Of a stretch of 64,000 nt of DNA, positions 45,984 to 55,669 are shown piece by piece. This DNA is from DATKZH01 sp964475955 (GTDB lineage Bacteria > Planctomycetota > Planctomycetia > Pirellulales > Thermoguttaceae). Each line of letters opens with the position of its first letter. The first letter of the stretch is position 1. Both the position numbers and the translations under genes were made by a program. The notes beneath the pieces were generated by a model, which was not told the DNA's origin, made no database searches, and was given only the letters and a program-made list of their open reading frames with translations. The stretch covers positions 1-64,000 of the forward strand of contig CAYYZY010000013.1 of NCBI GenBank assembly GCA_964475955.1, written 5' to 3'.

Positions 45984-46175
45984 CGTCGCTATCTCCCTCA
46001 ACTGCTGCCGCCCTGGGAAGAACCGACCAACGGGCGGGCTGAATTCGTACCCGAGCGGGGGAAGCGTCAGCGGGTGTCGCCCCCCTGTTCAAGAATCCGA
46101 GACGGCGAGGCCTCGACTGGCCGGGGCGCCGTCCCGGCCCTCCGCAAACCGCCGACCATCTGCGGCGCCGTCAAG

Positions 46176-46248
46176 AGCCAGCGAAGGGAGTCGAACCCTT
46201 AACCCCAGCATTACGAATGCTGTGCTCTGCCGATTGAGCTACGCTGGC
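46176..46248 (-). tRNA. tRNA-Thr(CGT)
   Basis: A 73-base cloverleaf on the minus strand: acceptor GCCAGCG/CGCTGGC, D stem GCTC/GAGC, anticodon stem CAGCA/TGCTG with loop TTCGTAA (anticodon CGT, reads ACG), T stem AAGGG/CCCTT with TTCGACT, discriminator T. The G1-C72 and C2-G71 pairs plus G35-U36 fit threonine identity. CCA is not encoded. Confidence 0.95.
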
Positions 46249-46749
46249 AAACCGTTGAATCGCAACAACTTACAGACGAAGTCCCCGGTCCACTGCCCGG
46301 GCCCGCCGGCAACCCCCCCTCCTCCTAACGCTTCGCGCCCGGCCCACGACTGGCCCGCACTTGGGCGAGACGCCACGAATTCTAACTCATGTAAACCCCA
46401 GAGGATACCGCGCCGCGGTCATTCTGACAAGGCAGGCAAAACGGGGCTTATGCCTTCGCGGGAGCCGGGCCCGGGAACCGGGAGCCGCGGGGGAAGCCGC
46501 CGGCAAGACAGCGAGGGCCGTGAAAGGCAGGATGCAGGATGTGGCATAGAAGCGAGAGGCGCCTGCCCATCCTTCCCAAAGCCGCCATTTTCCGCCGCGC
46601 CCCTTGCCCGGCCGGCTCGGGCCCCTTCGTGGAGCCTTTCTTCATCGTCCATCTGGTGAGACGGATGGCCTTGCTTTACCCTGAGGGGGGGCGAGGTCGG
46701 GTCACTGTATGTGCCGCAGGAGCGGCGGGCGTTGAGCATAGCGAGCGAA
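46249..46749. other. Intergenic region between tRNA-Thr and the FHA regulator
   Basis: About 500 bp without a gene. It must hold the promoters of the tRNA and of the regulator gene, but no box pair can be assigned safely. No repeat from the other families is seen. Confidence 0.4.
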
Positions 46750-48843
46750 ATGGGAAACGGAATCGGCGAACCGAGCGACGCGGAGAGCGGGGAGGTCTAC
46801 CTCGTAGTCCGCGAAGGGCCCACCTGGCACGACATCTTCCGGCTACTGCCCGGCTCCGTAGTGACCGTCGGGCGCGATCCGGGCAACCGAATCGTGCTGC
46901 GCGACGACCGCTGTAGTCGCCGCCACTGCTCGCTGTTGCAGGACGGCTCGACCTGGACGATCCGCGATCTCGGCAGCCGCAACGGCACGATCGTCAACGG
47001 AGCCAAGATCGACGAGACCGCGCCGCTCGAAGAGGGCGCCCTGATCGTGATCGGCACCACCGAGTTGCTCTTCACCAGCGATATCTCGCGCCCGCTGGAC
47101 CGGCCCCCCCCGGAGGACCCGCTCCCCGCGCGGGAGACGAGCCCGCTGGAAGTCGCCGAGGAGAGCGGCGCCGGGCCGTTGATCCTGGAGCGGAAATCGA
47201 AGGCCCATTTCGCCGTGGAGAGCACGCCGGGCCCGGAGCGAGTCGGCAGAGGTGGCGTGCGCGAGACCTTCGCAACGCTCTATCGGCTGATCGTGCGGAT
47301 GATGTCGTCGACTAGCTGCAAGGACGTGTGCGAAACGGTGCTCGAAGCCCTGCTACCGGCCATCGGCGCCGACATCGGGGCGGCGCTGTTGTTCCCGGAG
47401 CGGGCGGCGGATCGGACCGACCCCGGCCAGTTGCGCATCGTCGCCTATCGGGCCCCGCACCACTCGCCCTACCGTCGCGTGTCGACGAAACTGTCGACCC
47501 TGGCCCTCGAGGAGCAGGAGGCCGTGCTGGCCGGGGGCATCTCCGACGACCCCGAGCGGGCGGAGTTCGGCACGCTCTGCGGAATGGCGGCCAACAGCGT
47601 CATCTGCGCGCCGATCCGCAGCGGCGACCGCGTCCACGGCCTGCTGCACCTCTATTCGCTTCAACCCGATCACGCGTTGGACGCCGATGCGCTGGAGCTG
47701 GTCCTGGCCGTCGGCGACCACCTGGCCATCATCCTCGAAAACCTGGACGAAAAGGAATCGCTGGCCACGAGCCTTCGGCGCGCCCGCGACCAGAACAGCT
47801 CGCTCCGACAACTCCTGGAAATCGAGAGCGACCTGATCGGGGAGAGTCTCCCCATGCGCGAGCTGCGCGACACGATCGCCCGCGTCGCCCCGTCCGACGC
47901 CACGATCCTCGTCCGCGGCGAGAGCGGGGTCGGCAAGGAGCTGGTCGCCCGGGCGATTCACTTCAACAGCAACCGGCGCAAGGGCCCGTTCATCTGCGTC
48001 AACTGCGCCGCCCTGACCGAAACGCTTCTGGAGAGCGAGCTGTTCGGGCACGAGAAAGGGGCCTTCACCGGCGCCGTGGACCGGAAGCCGGGCCGGTTTG
48101 AGCAGGCGCACCAGGGCACCCTCTTTCTGGACGAAGTCGGCGAGATGCCCGTCTCGACCCAGGCGAAGCTATTGCGGGTGCTGGAAGGGCACCCGTTCGA
48201 GCGCGTCGGCGGGAGCGAGAGCGTGGAGGTCGACGTGCGCGTGGTCGCGGCGACCAACCGGGACCTGGAGTCGGCCGTCGAAGAGGCCGACTTCCGCAAA
48301 GACCTGCTCTACCGGCTCCAGGTGATCGAGATTCGCGTGCCCCCACTCGCCGAGCACGCCGACGACGTGCCGCTCTTGGCCGAGCACCTGCTCGACCGCG
48401 CCTGCGCGCGCCTGGGACGGGGGCGAATGGAGTTCTCCCCCTCGGCGACGCAAAGGCTTTGCAGGCACGCCTGGCCGGGCAACGTGCGCGAACTGCGGAA
48501 CGTGGTCGAGAGGGCCGTGGTTCTGGCCGATGGGCCGGAGATCACGGAGGAGGACCTGCGATTCACGTCGCTTCCGCCGGCCGAATCTTCGCCGTCCCCG
48601 CCGGCAGCTCCCGCGCCGACCACTCCCGCGCCGACCACTCCCGCGCCGACCGAGTCGGCGCCGGAAGCGCAGGACTCCGCGTCGTTGGAGGAGGTCGAGC
48701 GGTTGCACATCATGCGCGTCATCGAGTCGACGAACTGGAAGAAGCGCGAGACCGCACGGATCCTGGGCATCAACCGCTCGACCCTCGACCGCAAGCTCCA
48801 GAAATACGCCATCCGCCCCCCGGAACCGCCCGACGACTGGTAG
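46750..48843 (+). CDS. Sigma-54 activator with FHA and GAF sensor domains
   Basis: About 697 residues from ATG 46750; a GTG at 46711 would add 13 residues, and neither has a strong ribosome site. Order: FHA phosphothreonine-binding domain (about 30-110; TVGRDPGNRIVL, DLGSRNGTIVNG), GAF-like domain (about 170-330), AAA+ domain with Walker A GESGVGKE (about 390), GAFTGA loop (about 436) that contacts sigma-54, and TLFLDEVGEM as Walker B. A Pro/Ala/Thr linker with a 15-base tandem repeat (48611-48655) leads to a Fis-type HTH (KRETARILGINRSTLDRKLQ). An FHA input suggests control by a Ser/Thr kinase; several planctomycete kinases, such as the one at 60527, exist. Confidence 0.9.
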   Translation: MGNGIGEPSDAESGEVYLVVREGPTWHDIFRLLPGSVVTVGRDPGNRIVLRDDRCSRRHCSLLQDGSTWTIRDLGSRNGTIVNGAKIDETAPLEEGALIVIGTTELLFTSDISRPLDRPPPEDPLPARETSPLEVAEESGAGPLILERKSKAHFAVESTPGPERVGRGGVRETFATLYRLIVRMMSSTSCKDVCETVLEALLPAIGADIGAALLFPERAADRTDPGQLRIVAYRAPHHSPYRRVSTKLSTLALEEQEAVLAGGISDDPERAEFGTLCGMAANSVICAPIRSGDRVHGLLHLYSLQPDHALDADALELVLAVGDHLAIILENLDEKESLATSLRRARDQNSSLRQLLEIESDLIGESLPMRELRDTIARVAPSDATILVRGESGVGKELVARAIHFNSNRRKGPFICVNCAALTETLLESELFGHEKGAFTGAVDRKPGRFEQAHQGTLFLDEVGEMPVSTQAKLLRVLEGHPFERVGGSESVEVDVRVVAATNRDLESAVEEADFRKDLLYRLQVIEIRVPPLAEHADDVPLLAEHLLDRACARLGRGRMEFSPSATQRLCRHAWPGNVRELRNVVERAVVLADGPEITEEDLRFTSLPPAESSPSPPAAPAPTTPAPTTPAPTESAPEAQDSASLEEVERLHIMRVIESTNWKKRETARILGINRSTLDRKLQKYAIRPPEPPDDW

Positions 48844-48964
48844 CTTCGAACTCGGCGGGGAGCGCGCCGGCCGCATTCGCATAAGCCCCCGGAAGCCGCT
48901 CGACTTGCACCGCGGCACCGCTTCCCGGATATTGGAGCCCCCGGAGAACACCTTCCCGGTCTTC

Positions 48965-49022
48965 GTAGCAGGCACGCCCCGTGTGCCGTCCGCCGGTTAC
49001 GGCACACGGAGCGTGCCTACTA
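48965..49022. repeat. gtagcaggcac palindrome, copy 1
   Basis: gtagcaggcacgccccgtgt is followed by an inverted arm, gcacacggagcgtgcctactac. A related palindrome is at 58227-58300. It sits just upstream of a secreted glycosidase-like gene. Confidence 0.65.
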
Positions 49023-49075
49023 CTCCGCAAATGCAGACGTCGCCAATCGGCTGACACTTTCCCGGAGGATACGCA

Positions 49076-51232
49076 ATGCATCGATCTGTGCTTCTGAGGA
49101 CAACCGCCGTGGTCTCGTTTTTCGCCCTTCTCGGCGCGGGCGCGGTTTTCGGCCAGGCGGCCGAGGCCACGTCGCTGGAGGCGCTGCGTGCAAAGCGGAG
49201 CGAGCTCGCCCGGCAGCCGCGCCGGATCATCATGAACAACGACGGTTGCGACGTGATCTACTTCCCCAAGGAGGAAGAGGCGACGGTCGAGAACTTCCTG
49301 GCCAAGCGGACCACGCCGCTGGCCGGCACCCAGGTCGACGCCATCGCGTTCTGCCCCACCAGCTCCGGCTTCAGCAACTTCACCCACGACACGAAGGTGG
49401 GCAACGTGCTGACCCGGTCGGGCCACGAGTTCGGCATCCAGCCCGACAGCCGCAACATCGCCCAGGAGCTGATCGAACGGGGCACCGACTGCCTCCAGGC
49501 CGTCGTCCAGTTCGGCCACGAGCACGAAATGGAAGTGTTCTGGTCGATGCGCATGAACGACACGCACGACGTCGCCCACCGGCCCGATAAGCCGTACTAC
49601 TTGTTCCCGCCGCTCAAGGTCGAGCACCCCGACTGGCTGGTGGGCGACCACGTCGAGCGCACGCCCCACGGCCGATGGAGCTCGGTCGACTACGCGCGCC
49701 CGGAGATCCGCGACCTGGCCTTCCGGTTCATCGAGGAGGTGTGCCGCAACTACGAGGTCGACGGCGTCGAGCTCGACTTCTTCCGCCATCTCTGCTATTT
49801 CAAGAGCACCGCGTTCGGCGGCGCGGCGACCGACGACCAGCGCGCCGCCATGACCGACCTCATCCGCCGCGTGCGCACGATGACCGAAGAGGTGGGCCTG
49901 GAGCGTGGCCGGCCGATCCTCATCTCGGTGCGCGTACCCGATTCGGTCGGCTTCTGCCGCGACATGGGCTTCGACCTGGAGCGCTGGATGGACGAGGGCC
50001 TGTTCGACCTGCTCGTCACCACCGGCTACTTCCGTCTCAACCCGTGGCGGTACAGCGTCGAGCTGGGGCACAAGTACAACGTGGCGGTCTACCCTTGCCT
50101 GAGCGACTCGCGCGTGCGGGGCGAAACCCGGTTCCGCCGCAGTTCCACCGAGAGCTACCGCGGCCGGGCCGCCAACGCGTGGCTGGCCGGCGCCGACGGC
50201 GTGCACCTGTTCAACTACTTCAACCCCAACGCGGAGATTTGGCAAGAGCTGGGCGATCCGGAAGCGCTGGCGACGATGGACAAGCTCTACTTCGTCACCG
50301 TGCGCGACGGCGATCCCCGCCGCTTCCTGGCCGGCGGCCGCGACTACCGCAACGTGCCCATGCTGGCCCCCTCGCATCCCCGCCTGATCACCGAAGGGCA
50401 GCCGACGAGCGTCGAAATCACCATCGGCGACAACCCGGCCGAGGCCCGGCGCCGCGGCTTCAAGGCCGAGGCCACGCTCCACCTCGAGATGCCGTCGATC
50501 CAGAAGCCGGAGCAGCTCCACGTGAAATGGAACGGCCGGGAGCTCTCCGGCGGCCGGGTGAACGAGGGGTGGATCGACTACCCGATCCCCGCCGATGCCG
50601 TGGAGCAAGGGCCCAACGAGGTCGACGTCGCCGTGGAGCCCGCGGCCCTGGGCTCCGGCGATTGGAGCATCGTCTACGACGGCTCCCAGAAGCCCGACCG
50701 ACCCTGGTCGCGCGACCGCGGCTCCGAGCGGACCCACGAGGAGGTCGTCGACGGCACGCTGGTGATCGCCGATCGGGGGGAGGTCTCGGGCGACTATCTC
50801 TACTACCGCTACCCCTGGGGGGCCGACCCCGAGGGCGAGGCGGTCGTCGAAGCGAGGGCGAAGGTCATTTCGGGCTCGAGCTTCGTCATCGTCACCAACG
50901 GAATCGGCGGCGAGCGGCTCGGTCTGTGGCCCGACCGGATCGAGCTGTTCCACCACAAGAACCTCCGGTTCGCGATGGACACCACCGACGAATTTCACCT
51001 CTACCGCATGGAGCTTTCCGGCGAGGACCTTAAGATCTACGTCGACGGCCAGCTCCGCATCGACGCCCCCGGCGTGCTCGGTCCGCGCAGCGGCTACAAG
51101 CGAAACGAAGTCGCCTTCGGGGCGGCCAACAGCGGCATGGTCGGCGAAGCCCATTGGGACGACGTGCGCGCCCGGGCGACCGGGCTGGCGCTTCGGGATT
51201 TGGCCGTCAGCACCTCGTACCAGGCGAAGTGA
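49076..51232 (+). CDS. Exported glycosidase-like TIM-barrel protein
   Basis: A 718-residue protein with a signal peptide (FFALLGAGAVFGQAAE) and GGAGG before the ATG. Residues about 48-370 look like a glycoside-hydrolase (GHL10-like) barrel: RIIMNNDGCDVIYF at the first strand, EMEVFWSMRMNDTHD, and YEVDGVELDFFRHLCYF, where the acidic pair could be catalytic. A middle beta domain (EGQPTSVEITIGDNPAEA onward, 440-530) and a C-terminal concanavalin-like sandwich (about 550-705; SGEDLKIYVDGQLRID) follow. It lies ahead of a sulfatase in the same direction, so both may act on one sulfated glycan. Exact family not assigned. Confidence 0.75.
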   Translation: MHRSVLLRTTAVVSFFALLGAGAVFGQAAEATSLEALRAKRSELARQPRRIIMNNDGCDVIYFPKEEEATVENFLAKRTTPLAGTQVDAIAFCPTSSGFSNFTHDTKVGNVLTRSGHEFGIQPDSRNIAQELIERGTDCLQAVVQFGHEHEMEVFWSMRMNDTHDVAHRPDKPYYLFPPLKVEHPDWLVGDHVERTPHGRWSSVDYARPEIRDLAFRFIEEVCRNYEVDGVELDFFRHLCYFKSTAFGGAATDDQRAAMTDLIRRVRTMTEEVGLERGRPILISVRVPDSVGFCRDMGFDLERWMDEGLFDLLVTTGYFRLNPWRYSVELGHKYNVAVYPCLSDSRVRGETRFRRSSTESYRGRAANAWLAGADGVHLFNYFNPNAEIWQELGDPEALATMDKLYFVTVRDGDPRRFLAGGRDYRNVPMLAPSHPRLITEGQPTSVEITIGDNPAEARRRGFKAEATLHLEMPSIQKPEQLHVKWNGRELSGGRVNEGWIDYPIPADAVEQGPNEVDVAVEPAALGSGDWSIVYDGSQKPDRPWSRDRGSERTHEEVVDGTLVIADRGEVSGDYLYYRYPWGADPEGEAVVEARAKVISGSSFVIVTNGIGGERLGLWPDRIELFHHKNLRFAMDTTDEFHLYRMELSGEDLKIYVDGQLRIDAPGVLGPRSGYKRNEVAFGAANSGMVGEAHWDDVRARATGLALRDLAVSTSYQAK

Positions 51233-51324
51233 GATCCTGCGACGAACCCGGAGAACCGGCACTTCAATCAGTGTCGTTGTTCGCTCCGCGAACAAGCGCC
51301 TTTTCGCGGAGCGAGAAGCGGCGG

Positions 51325-51402
51325 GGTGGCCGGGGTCGAGCGCAGCGAGCCCCCGGAATCGGTAGGACTGTGGGCTCGCTGCGCTCGACCACAGCCACCA
51401 CG
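51325..51402. repeat. Intergenic palindrome (gtcgagcgcagcgagc type)
   Basis: ggtcgagcgcagcgagccc pairs perfectly with gggctcgctgcgctcgacc about 20 bases later. A second, smaller hairpin (ctccgcgaa/ttcgcggag) lies just upstream at about 51283-51312. Located between the glycosidase-like gene and the sulfatase gene. Confidence 0.7.
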
Positions 51403-51446
51403 TATTGCACAGGCTATTTTCGTGCAAGTTTTATGGAGGACTTCCA

Positions 51447-52823
51447 ATGAAGCGACGCAGATTTACCTCTTGGGCCCTGGCGGCGATCGTGGCAGCGTGT
51501 GCCTGGATCGCGCCCGCACAGGCCGCGCCGCCGACGAACGTCGTGCTGATCACGGCCGACAACCTCGGCTTCCACGACACGGGCTGCTACGGCAACCGCG
51601 AGGTCAAGACGCCCAACCTCGACCGGCTTGCCGGCCAGGGCGTGCGGTGCACGAGCTTCTACTCGGCGTCGCCCACCTGCACCGTCTCCCGGGCATCGCT
51701 GCTCACGGGCCGCTACCCGCAGCGCCACGGGCTGACGCACCAACTCCGCACGAGCCTCGACCTGTCGATCGACGAGAACCTCGGCGTGGGCCTGCGCCAC
51801 TCCGAGCGGCTGATCCCGCAGTATCTCGAGCCGCTGGGCTACGCCACCGCCTGCTTCGGCAAGTGGAACATCGGCTTCGCCCCGGGCAGCCGGCCCACCG
51901 AGCGGGGGTTCGATGAGTTCTTCGGCCACGCCTCGGGCAACATGGACTACTACACGCATATCTACAAGGGGCGCAACGACCTCTACCGCGGCACGGAGCC
52001 GGCCCGGGTTGAAGGCTATAGCACCGACCTGTTCGCCGAGGCCGCCTGCGACTTCCTCCGCCGCCAGGCCGACGGCCCCTTCTTCCTCTACGTGCCGTTC
52101 AACGCGGTCCACTATCCCGGCAAGGCGAACAAGAAGCCGGGCCAGCCGTGTATTTGGCAGGCCCCCGACGAGTCGTTCGCCCGGTACGGGTACTCGCCCG
52201 ACACCCGCGACGTACGCAAGCGCTACTACGCCACCGTCACCGCGCTCGACGCCGGCATCGGCCGCGTGCTCCACCAGATCGACGCCCTGGGCCTCGCCCC
52301 CAACACGCTGGTCATCTTCTTCTCCGATAACGGGGCCTTTGCCGCGCAGAGCAACTGCGCCTCGAACCACCCGTATCGAACCGAGAGGGTGATGATCTAC
52401 GAGGGGAGCCTCCGCGTCGCCTGCCTCGTGCGTTGGCCGGGGCGGCTGCCGTCGGGCACGGTCTGCGACGAGATGCTCACGAGCCTCGACTTCCTCCCCA
52501 TGATCCTCGAGGCGGCCGGCGCCCCGCTCCCCGACGACCGCATCCTCGACGGCCGCGATCCCACGGCCACGCTCGCCGGCCGGGCCCCCTCGCCCCACCG
52601 GTCGCTCTTCTGGCACTACAACCGCTCCGGCGCCGTGCGCGACCGGCGGTACAAGCTCGTCAAGCCCCGCGCGAGCAAGACGTGGTCGCTCTACGACCTG
52701 GCCGCCGACCCCGGCGAGACCCGCGACCTGGCCGACCGGCGCCCCGAGGTCGTCTCGCGGCTTTCCCGTCAATACGATCGCTGGTTCGACGCCGCCTCGG
52801 CCGACCAGGCCCTGGGAGATTAG
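51447..52823 (+). CDS. Exported sulfatase with variant formylglycine motif
   Basis: A 458-residue type I sulfatase. GGAGG precedes the ATG at 51447; an earlier in-frame ATG is not protein-like. The signal peptide ends near IAPAQAAP. Metal motif: LITADNLGFHDTGCYGN. The modification site is CTVSR (78-82) followed by ASLLTGRYPQRHG; Val replaces the usual Pro or Ala, as in the sulfatase at 12788. FGKWNIGFAPG (about 139) and FFSDNGAFAAQSN (about 290) complete the active site. It has no extra C-terminal domain, only the standard sulfatase end with LYDLAADPGETRDLA. Predicted to remove sulfate esters from polysaccharides in the periplasm. Confidence 0.87.
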   Translation: MKRRRFTSWALAAIVAACAWIAPAQAAPPTNVVLITADNLGFHDTGCYGNREVKTPNLDRLAGQGVRCTSFYSASPTCTVSRASLLTGRYPQRHGLTHQLRTSLDLSIDENLGVGLRHSERLIPQYLEPLGYATACFGKWNIGFAPGSRPTERGFDEFFGHASGNMDYYTHIYKGRNDLYRGTEPARVEGYSTDLFAEAACDFLRRQADGPFFLYVPFNAVHYPGKANKKPGQPCIWQAPDESFARYGYSPDTRDVRKRYYATVTALDAGIGRVLHQIDALGLAPNTLVIFFSDNGAFAAQSNCASNHPYRTERVMIYEGSLRVACLVRWPGRLPSGTVCDEMLTSLDFLPMILEAAGAPLPDDRILDGRDPTATLAGRAPSPHRSLFWHYNRSGAVRDRRYKLVKPRASKTWSLYDLAADPGETRDLADRRPEVVSRLSRQYDRWFDAASADQALGD

Positions 52824-53093
52824 GGCGAGAACTCGAAGCCCCCCGTCGAGAATTGCCCGAAGCCTCGGCCCACCGTGGCGTACGCTATTATGGGCTCGGA
52901 GCCCGAAGGCTGCCCGAACGGCCGCGAGGATAGTGCCGGTCGTGACGATCGTGCGGATGCGAGCGGGCGTATCGTGGAAGACACCAGGCTCCGCCGCGCC
53001 CCGGCGTGCAGCCCCCCGCCAGCCCGAACGCGCGCAGCGGGCTCGTGCGGGCCGACCGTCAAGCCGTACCCGTCGATTGAGCGAGCCAACCCG

Positions 53094-54743
53094 ATGTCGA
53101 GAAAGCGACGCCGAGCGCCCCGCGCACAACAAGACCCTCCTCCGGCCGAGCCGAAGCCGGCTCCCAGCGACGGGGCCGGAACGCGGCGCGCGTTCCTGAT
53201 CGCCGCCGCCTTTTCGGCCGGCGCCGCCGTGATGATCATCGAGCTGGCCGGCAACCGCGTGCTCGCGCCCTGGTTCGGCAACAGCCTCTACACGTGGACG
53301 GGCCTGATCGGCGTGATCCTGGTGAGCATCAGTGGCGGCTACTACCTGGGCGGATACCTGGCCGACCGCCGGCCCGACTACCTGAACCTCGCGCACCTGT
53401 TGACCGCGTCGGCCCTGTTGACCGTCGCGGCGCCGCTGGTCCAGGCGGTGATCGCCGGGCCGATCGGCTCGCTGGGCGTCGTGACCGGCCCCCTGTTGGG
53501 CGCGATGCTGCTTTTCGCCCTGCCGGGGTGTTTGCTGGCAGCCGTCTCCCCGTTCACCATCCGGCTGATCAGCCTGTTGACCGACGACCGAAGCGTGGGC
53601 CTCTCGGCCGGCACGATCGGCATGGTCGCCACGCTGGGAAGCGTGGTGGGGACGTTCGGCTCCGGCTTCGTGCTGATCCCCCACCTGGGGCTGCGGACCG
53701 TCTTCCTTGCCACCGGGCTGGTGCTGGCCGTGCTGGCCGCCGTGGGCTACGCCCTCTTCTGGCCGCCGCGCCGCGCGAACCGATGGATCGCCGCCGGGCC
53801 GCCGCTCGTGCTCGCCGTGGCCGCCGCGGGCGCCGCGTTCGCGGGCGAGAGGTCGGCCCACATGGAGGTGCTCGGGACCCGGGCCGACGTCGTCTTCGAG
53901 AAGGCCACCTTCTACCACGACATCCGCGTGGCCGAGTTGCCCACCGAAGACGGCGACACGGCCCGATTCCTCTATCTCGACACGACGCTCGAAGGGGCCC
54001 AGTTCGTCGATTCGCGCCAGATGGTCCTTCCCTACCAGGACTATTGGCAACTGGCCAGGCTTTTCTGCCCGGACGTGAAGCGGGCCGCCTTTCTCGGCGG
54101 CGGGGCGTTCACGTGGCCCGAGGCCCTGCTCGACGCGTACCCGCAAGCCCGGGTCGACGTCGTGGAGATCGACCCGGCCGTGATCGAGGTGGGCCGGAAG
54201 TACTTCCGGGTCGACGAGTACCCGCGGATGAACGCCGTGGCCGACGACGCCCGGCGCTTCCTCCGCGCGTCCGACGGGCCGTACGACCTGATCTTCGGCG
54301 ACGCCTACCACGGCGCGCGGTGCGTGCCCGCCCACCTGGTCACGCGGGAGTTCTTCCAGCTCGTTCGCGACCGATTGAACGGTGGGGGCGTGTACATCAT
54401 GAACGTCGCCGGCGCCGTCGGGGGGGACCAGGCGATCCTGTTCCGCTCGTTGAAGAAGACGCTCTCGGAGGTGTTCCCCCACCAATCGGTTTTCAGCACC
54501 CATCCCGACCGGCCCGGCGACGTGGAGCAGAACGCGTTCATCGTGGCGGCGGTCGACGACCTGGAGATTGAGTCGATCCGGCAGGGGCGTTACGCCGATC
54601 GGGAGTTGGCCGAGTCGCTGTTTCGCGGCTACCTTCCGCCGCACGAAGTCGACGTGGCCGACGCCGTCGTCTTCACCGACAATTACAACCCGGTCGAGTA
54701 CCTGGCCGCCCGCACGCTTCGGCGAAGCGAGTCGACCCCGTAG
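53094..54743 (+). CDS. Membrane-fused spermidine synthase homologue
   Basis: A 549-residue protein. The ATG at 53094 is preferred; the frame extends left to 52875 without protein-like sequence. The first half has about seven membrane helices (FLIAAAFSAGAAVMIIELAGNRVLAPW, then GGYYLGGYLADRR), the usual MFS-like domain of this family. Residues about 265-500 form a class I methyltransferase/spermidine-synthase fold: LGGGAFTWPEALL, VDVVEIDPAVIEVGRKYF, DDARRFL and YDLIFGDAYHG. Soluble SpeE transfers aminopropyl groups to putrescine; membrane-fused homologues are often of unknown activity. The presence of speA in this window makes a polyamine role possible but not shown. Confidence 0.87.
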   Translation: MSRKRRRAPRAQQDPPPAEPKPAPSDGAGTRRAFLIAAAFSAGAAVMIIELAGNRVLAPWFGNSLYTWTGLIGVILVSISGGYYLGGYLADRRPDYLNLAHLLTASALLTVAAPLVQAVIAGPIGSLGVVTGPLLGAMLLFALPGCLLAAVSPFTIRLISLLTDDRSVGLSAGTIGMVATLGSVVGTFGSGFVLIPHLGLRTVFLATGLVLAVLAAVGYALFWPPRRANRWIAAGPPLVLAVAAAGAAFAGERSAHMEVLGTRADVVFEKATFYHDIRVAELPTEDGDTARFLYLDTTLEGAQFVDSRQMVLPYQDYWQLARLFCPDVKRAAFLGGGAFTWPEALLDAYPQARVDVVEIDPAVIEVGRKYFRVDEYPRMNAVADDARRFLRASDGPYDLIFGDAYHGARCVPAHLVTREFFQLVRDRLNGGGVYIMNVAGAVGGDQAILFRSLKKTLSEVFPHQSVFSTHPDRPGDVEQNAFIVAAVDDLEIESIRQGRYADRELAESLFRGYLPPHEVDVADAVVFTDNYNPVEYLAARTLRRSESTP

Positions 54744-54758
54744 CCGAGCGTGCGCGAT

Positions 54759-55421
54759 TCACGCCTCGTCGCGCACCAGCTCGAGCGTCGCCCAGAGGCT
54801 CGGGTCCTCGTCGTAGGGCAGCGGGCTGCCGGCGCCGAACGTCTGCACGCCCAGCTCGCGGTCGACCACGGCGTAGTTGAAGCCGAGGCGCGGGTGCTCG
54901 GCGGGGTCGAAGCCGGTCAGCGCGTCGGCCGCGATGAAGGCGTCGAGCCGGTAGCCGTCTTCGTGCCGGGTGCACTGGACCTTGAGGCCGTCGGGCCGGA
55001 TCGCCTGCGGCTGCCCGCGCGCCCGATGGATCGGCAACCACTGGGCCACGGGCCGGTCGGCCCTTCGCCCCCCGCCGGTGGGCATGAAGAGGAAGCGGTG
55101 GCAGAAGCGGGTGGCGCGGTGGACGTTGTGCACGTCGCGCGTATCGATCCAGACGTGCACGCCGTCGCTGTCTTCGGGCCGGGTGGTCCGGCACCAGAGG
55201 GCCTTCTGCTTGCCGTGGAGGCGCACCGAGAGGGCCAGGCCCGACTCGTTCCACGCCGCGTACACGTCAGCCGAAAGCGGTTCCCCCTCCAACTCGGCCA
55301 GGCCGACCAGCCGGTACCGGGCGTCGAGGCGCGCGCCCCGGGCGGTCCACAGCTTCTCCCGATGGAGACACGCCGTGGAAAACCGGAATAGCGAACGCTT
55401 GGGCACCAGCGAATCGGACAT
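54759..55421 (-). CDS. CBM9/DOMON-like protein
   Basis: A 220-residue protein with no signal peptide. Its beta-sandwich pattern resembles the carbohydrate-binding family 9/DOMON-like group: LSADVYAAWNESGLALSV, DSDGVHVWIDTRD, then CTRHEDGYRLDAFI and HPRLGFNYAVVDRELG. Aromatic and His residues (RATRFCHRFLF) are conserved-looking. It is convergent with the spermidine-synthase homologue, with stop codons about 15 bases apart. Related planctomycete proteins are short, stand-alone and uncharacterised. It may bind a sugar or heme-like ligand; function unknown. Confidence 0.72.
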   Translation of the reverse strand: MSDSLVPKRSLFRFSTACLHREKLWTARGARLDARYRLVGLAELEGEPLSADVYAAWNESGLALSVRLHGKQKALWCRTTRPEDSDGVHVWIDTRDVHNVHRATRFCHRFLFMPTGGGRRADRPVAQWLPIHRARGQPQAIRPDGLKVQCTRHEDGYRLDAFIAADALTGFDPAEHPRLGFNYAVVDRELGVQTFGAGSPLPYDEDPSLWATLELVRDEA

Positions 55422-55669
55422 GGGGGTAGGGAGTGGCGAGTGGCAGGTGGATGGGTGGTGGATGGGCGTCCGATGGCCCTGCTGCGATTATCGGAGGTTC
55501 GCTTCCGGGTGCCAACCCCCCGGGCGTGGCTGGGCGGCGGAGGTCGGCGCGGGTTGTGCCCCGCACGGGCATTTTGGGGGCTGCTCGCGGCGACTTGCGA
55601 TCGGTATACTGAATGGGTCTTCTCTTTCACCGATGCCGCGATCGGACCAGTCGGGGAACGGGCTGCCGG

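Noticed and set aside
48611..48655. 15-bp tandem repeat, considered as a CRISPR or phase-variation tract
   Set aside because: Only three units, within the Pro/Ala/Thr linker of the FHA regulator, and in frame; ordinary linker expansion.
52875..53093. N-terminal extension of the spermidine-synthase-like protein
   Set aside because: The extra 73 residues are not protein-like; the ATG at 53094 gives the family-like start.
51414..54644. A 1076-residue minus-strand open frame
   Set aside because: Antisense of the sulfatase and the spermidine-synthase-like gene; no recognisable protein features.
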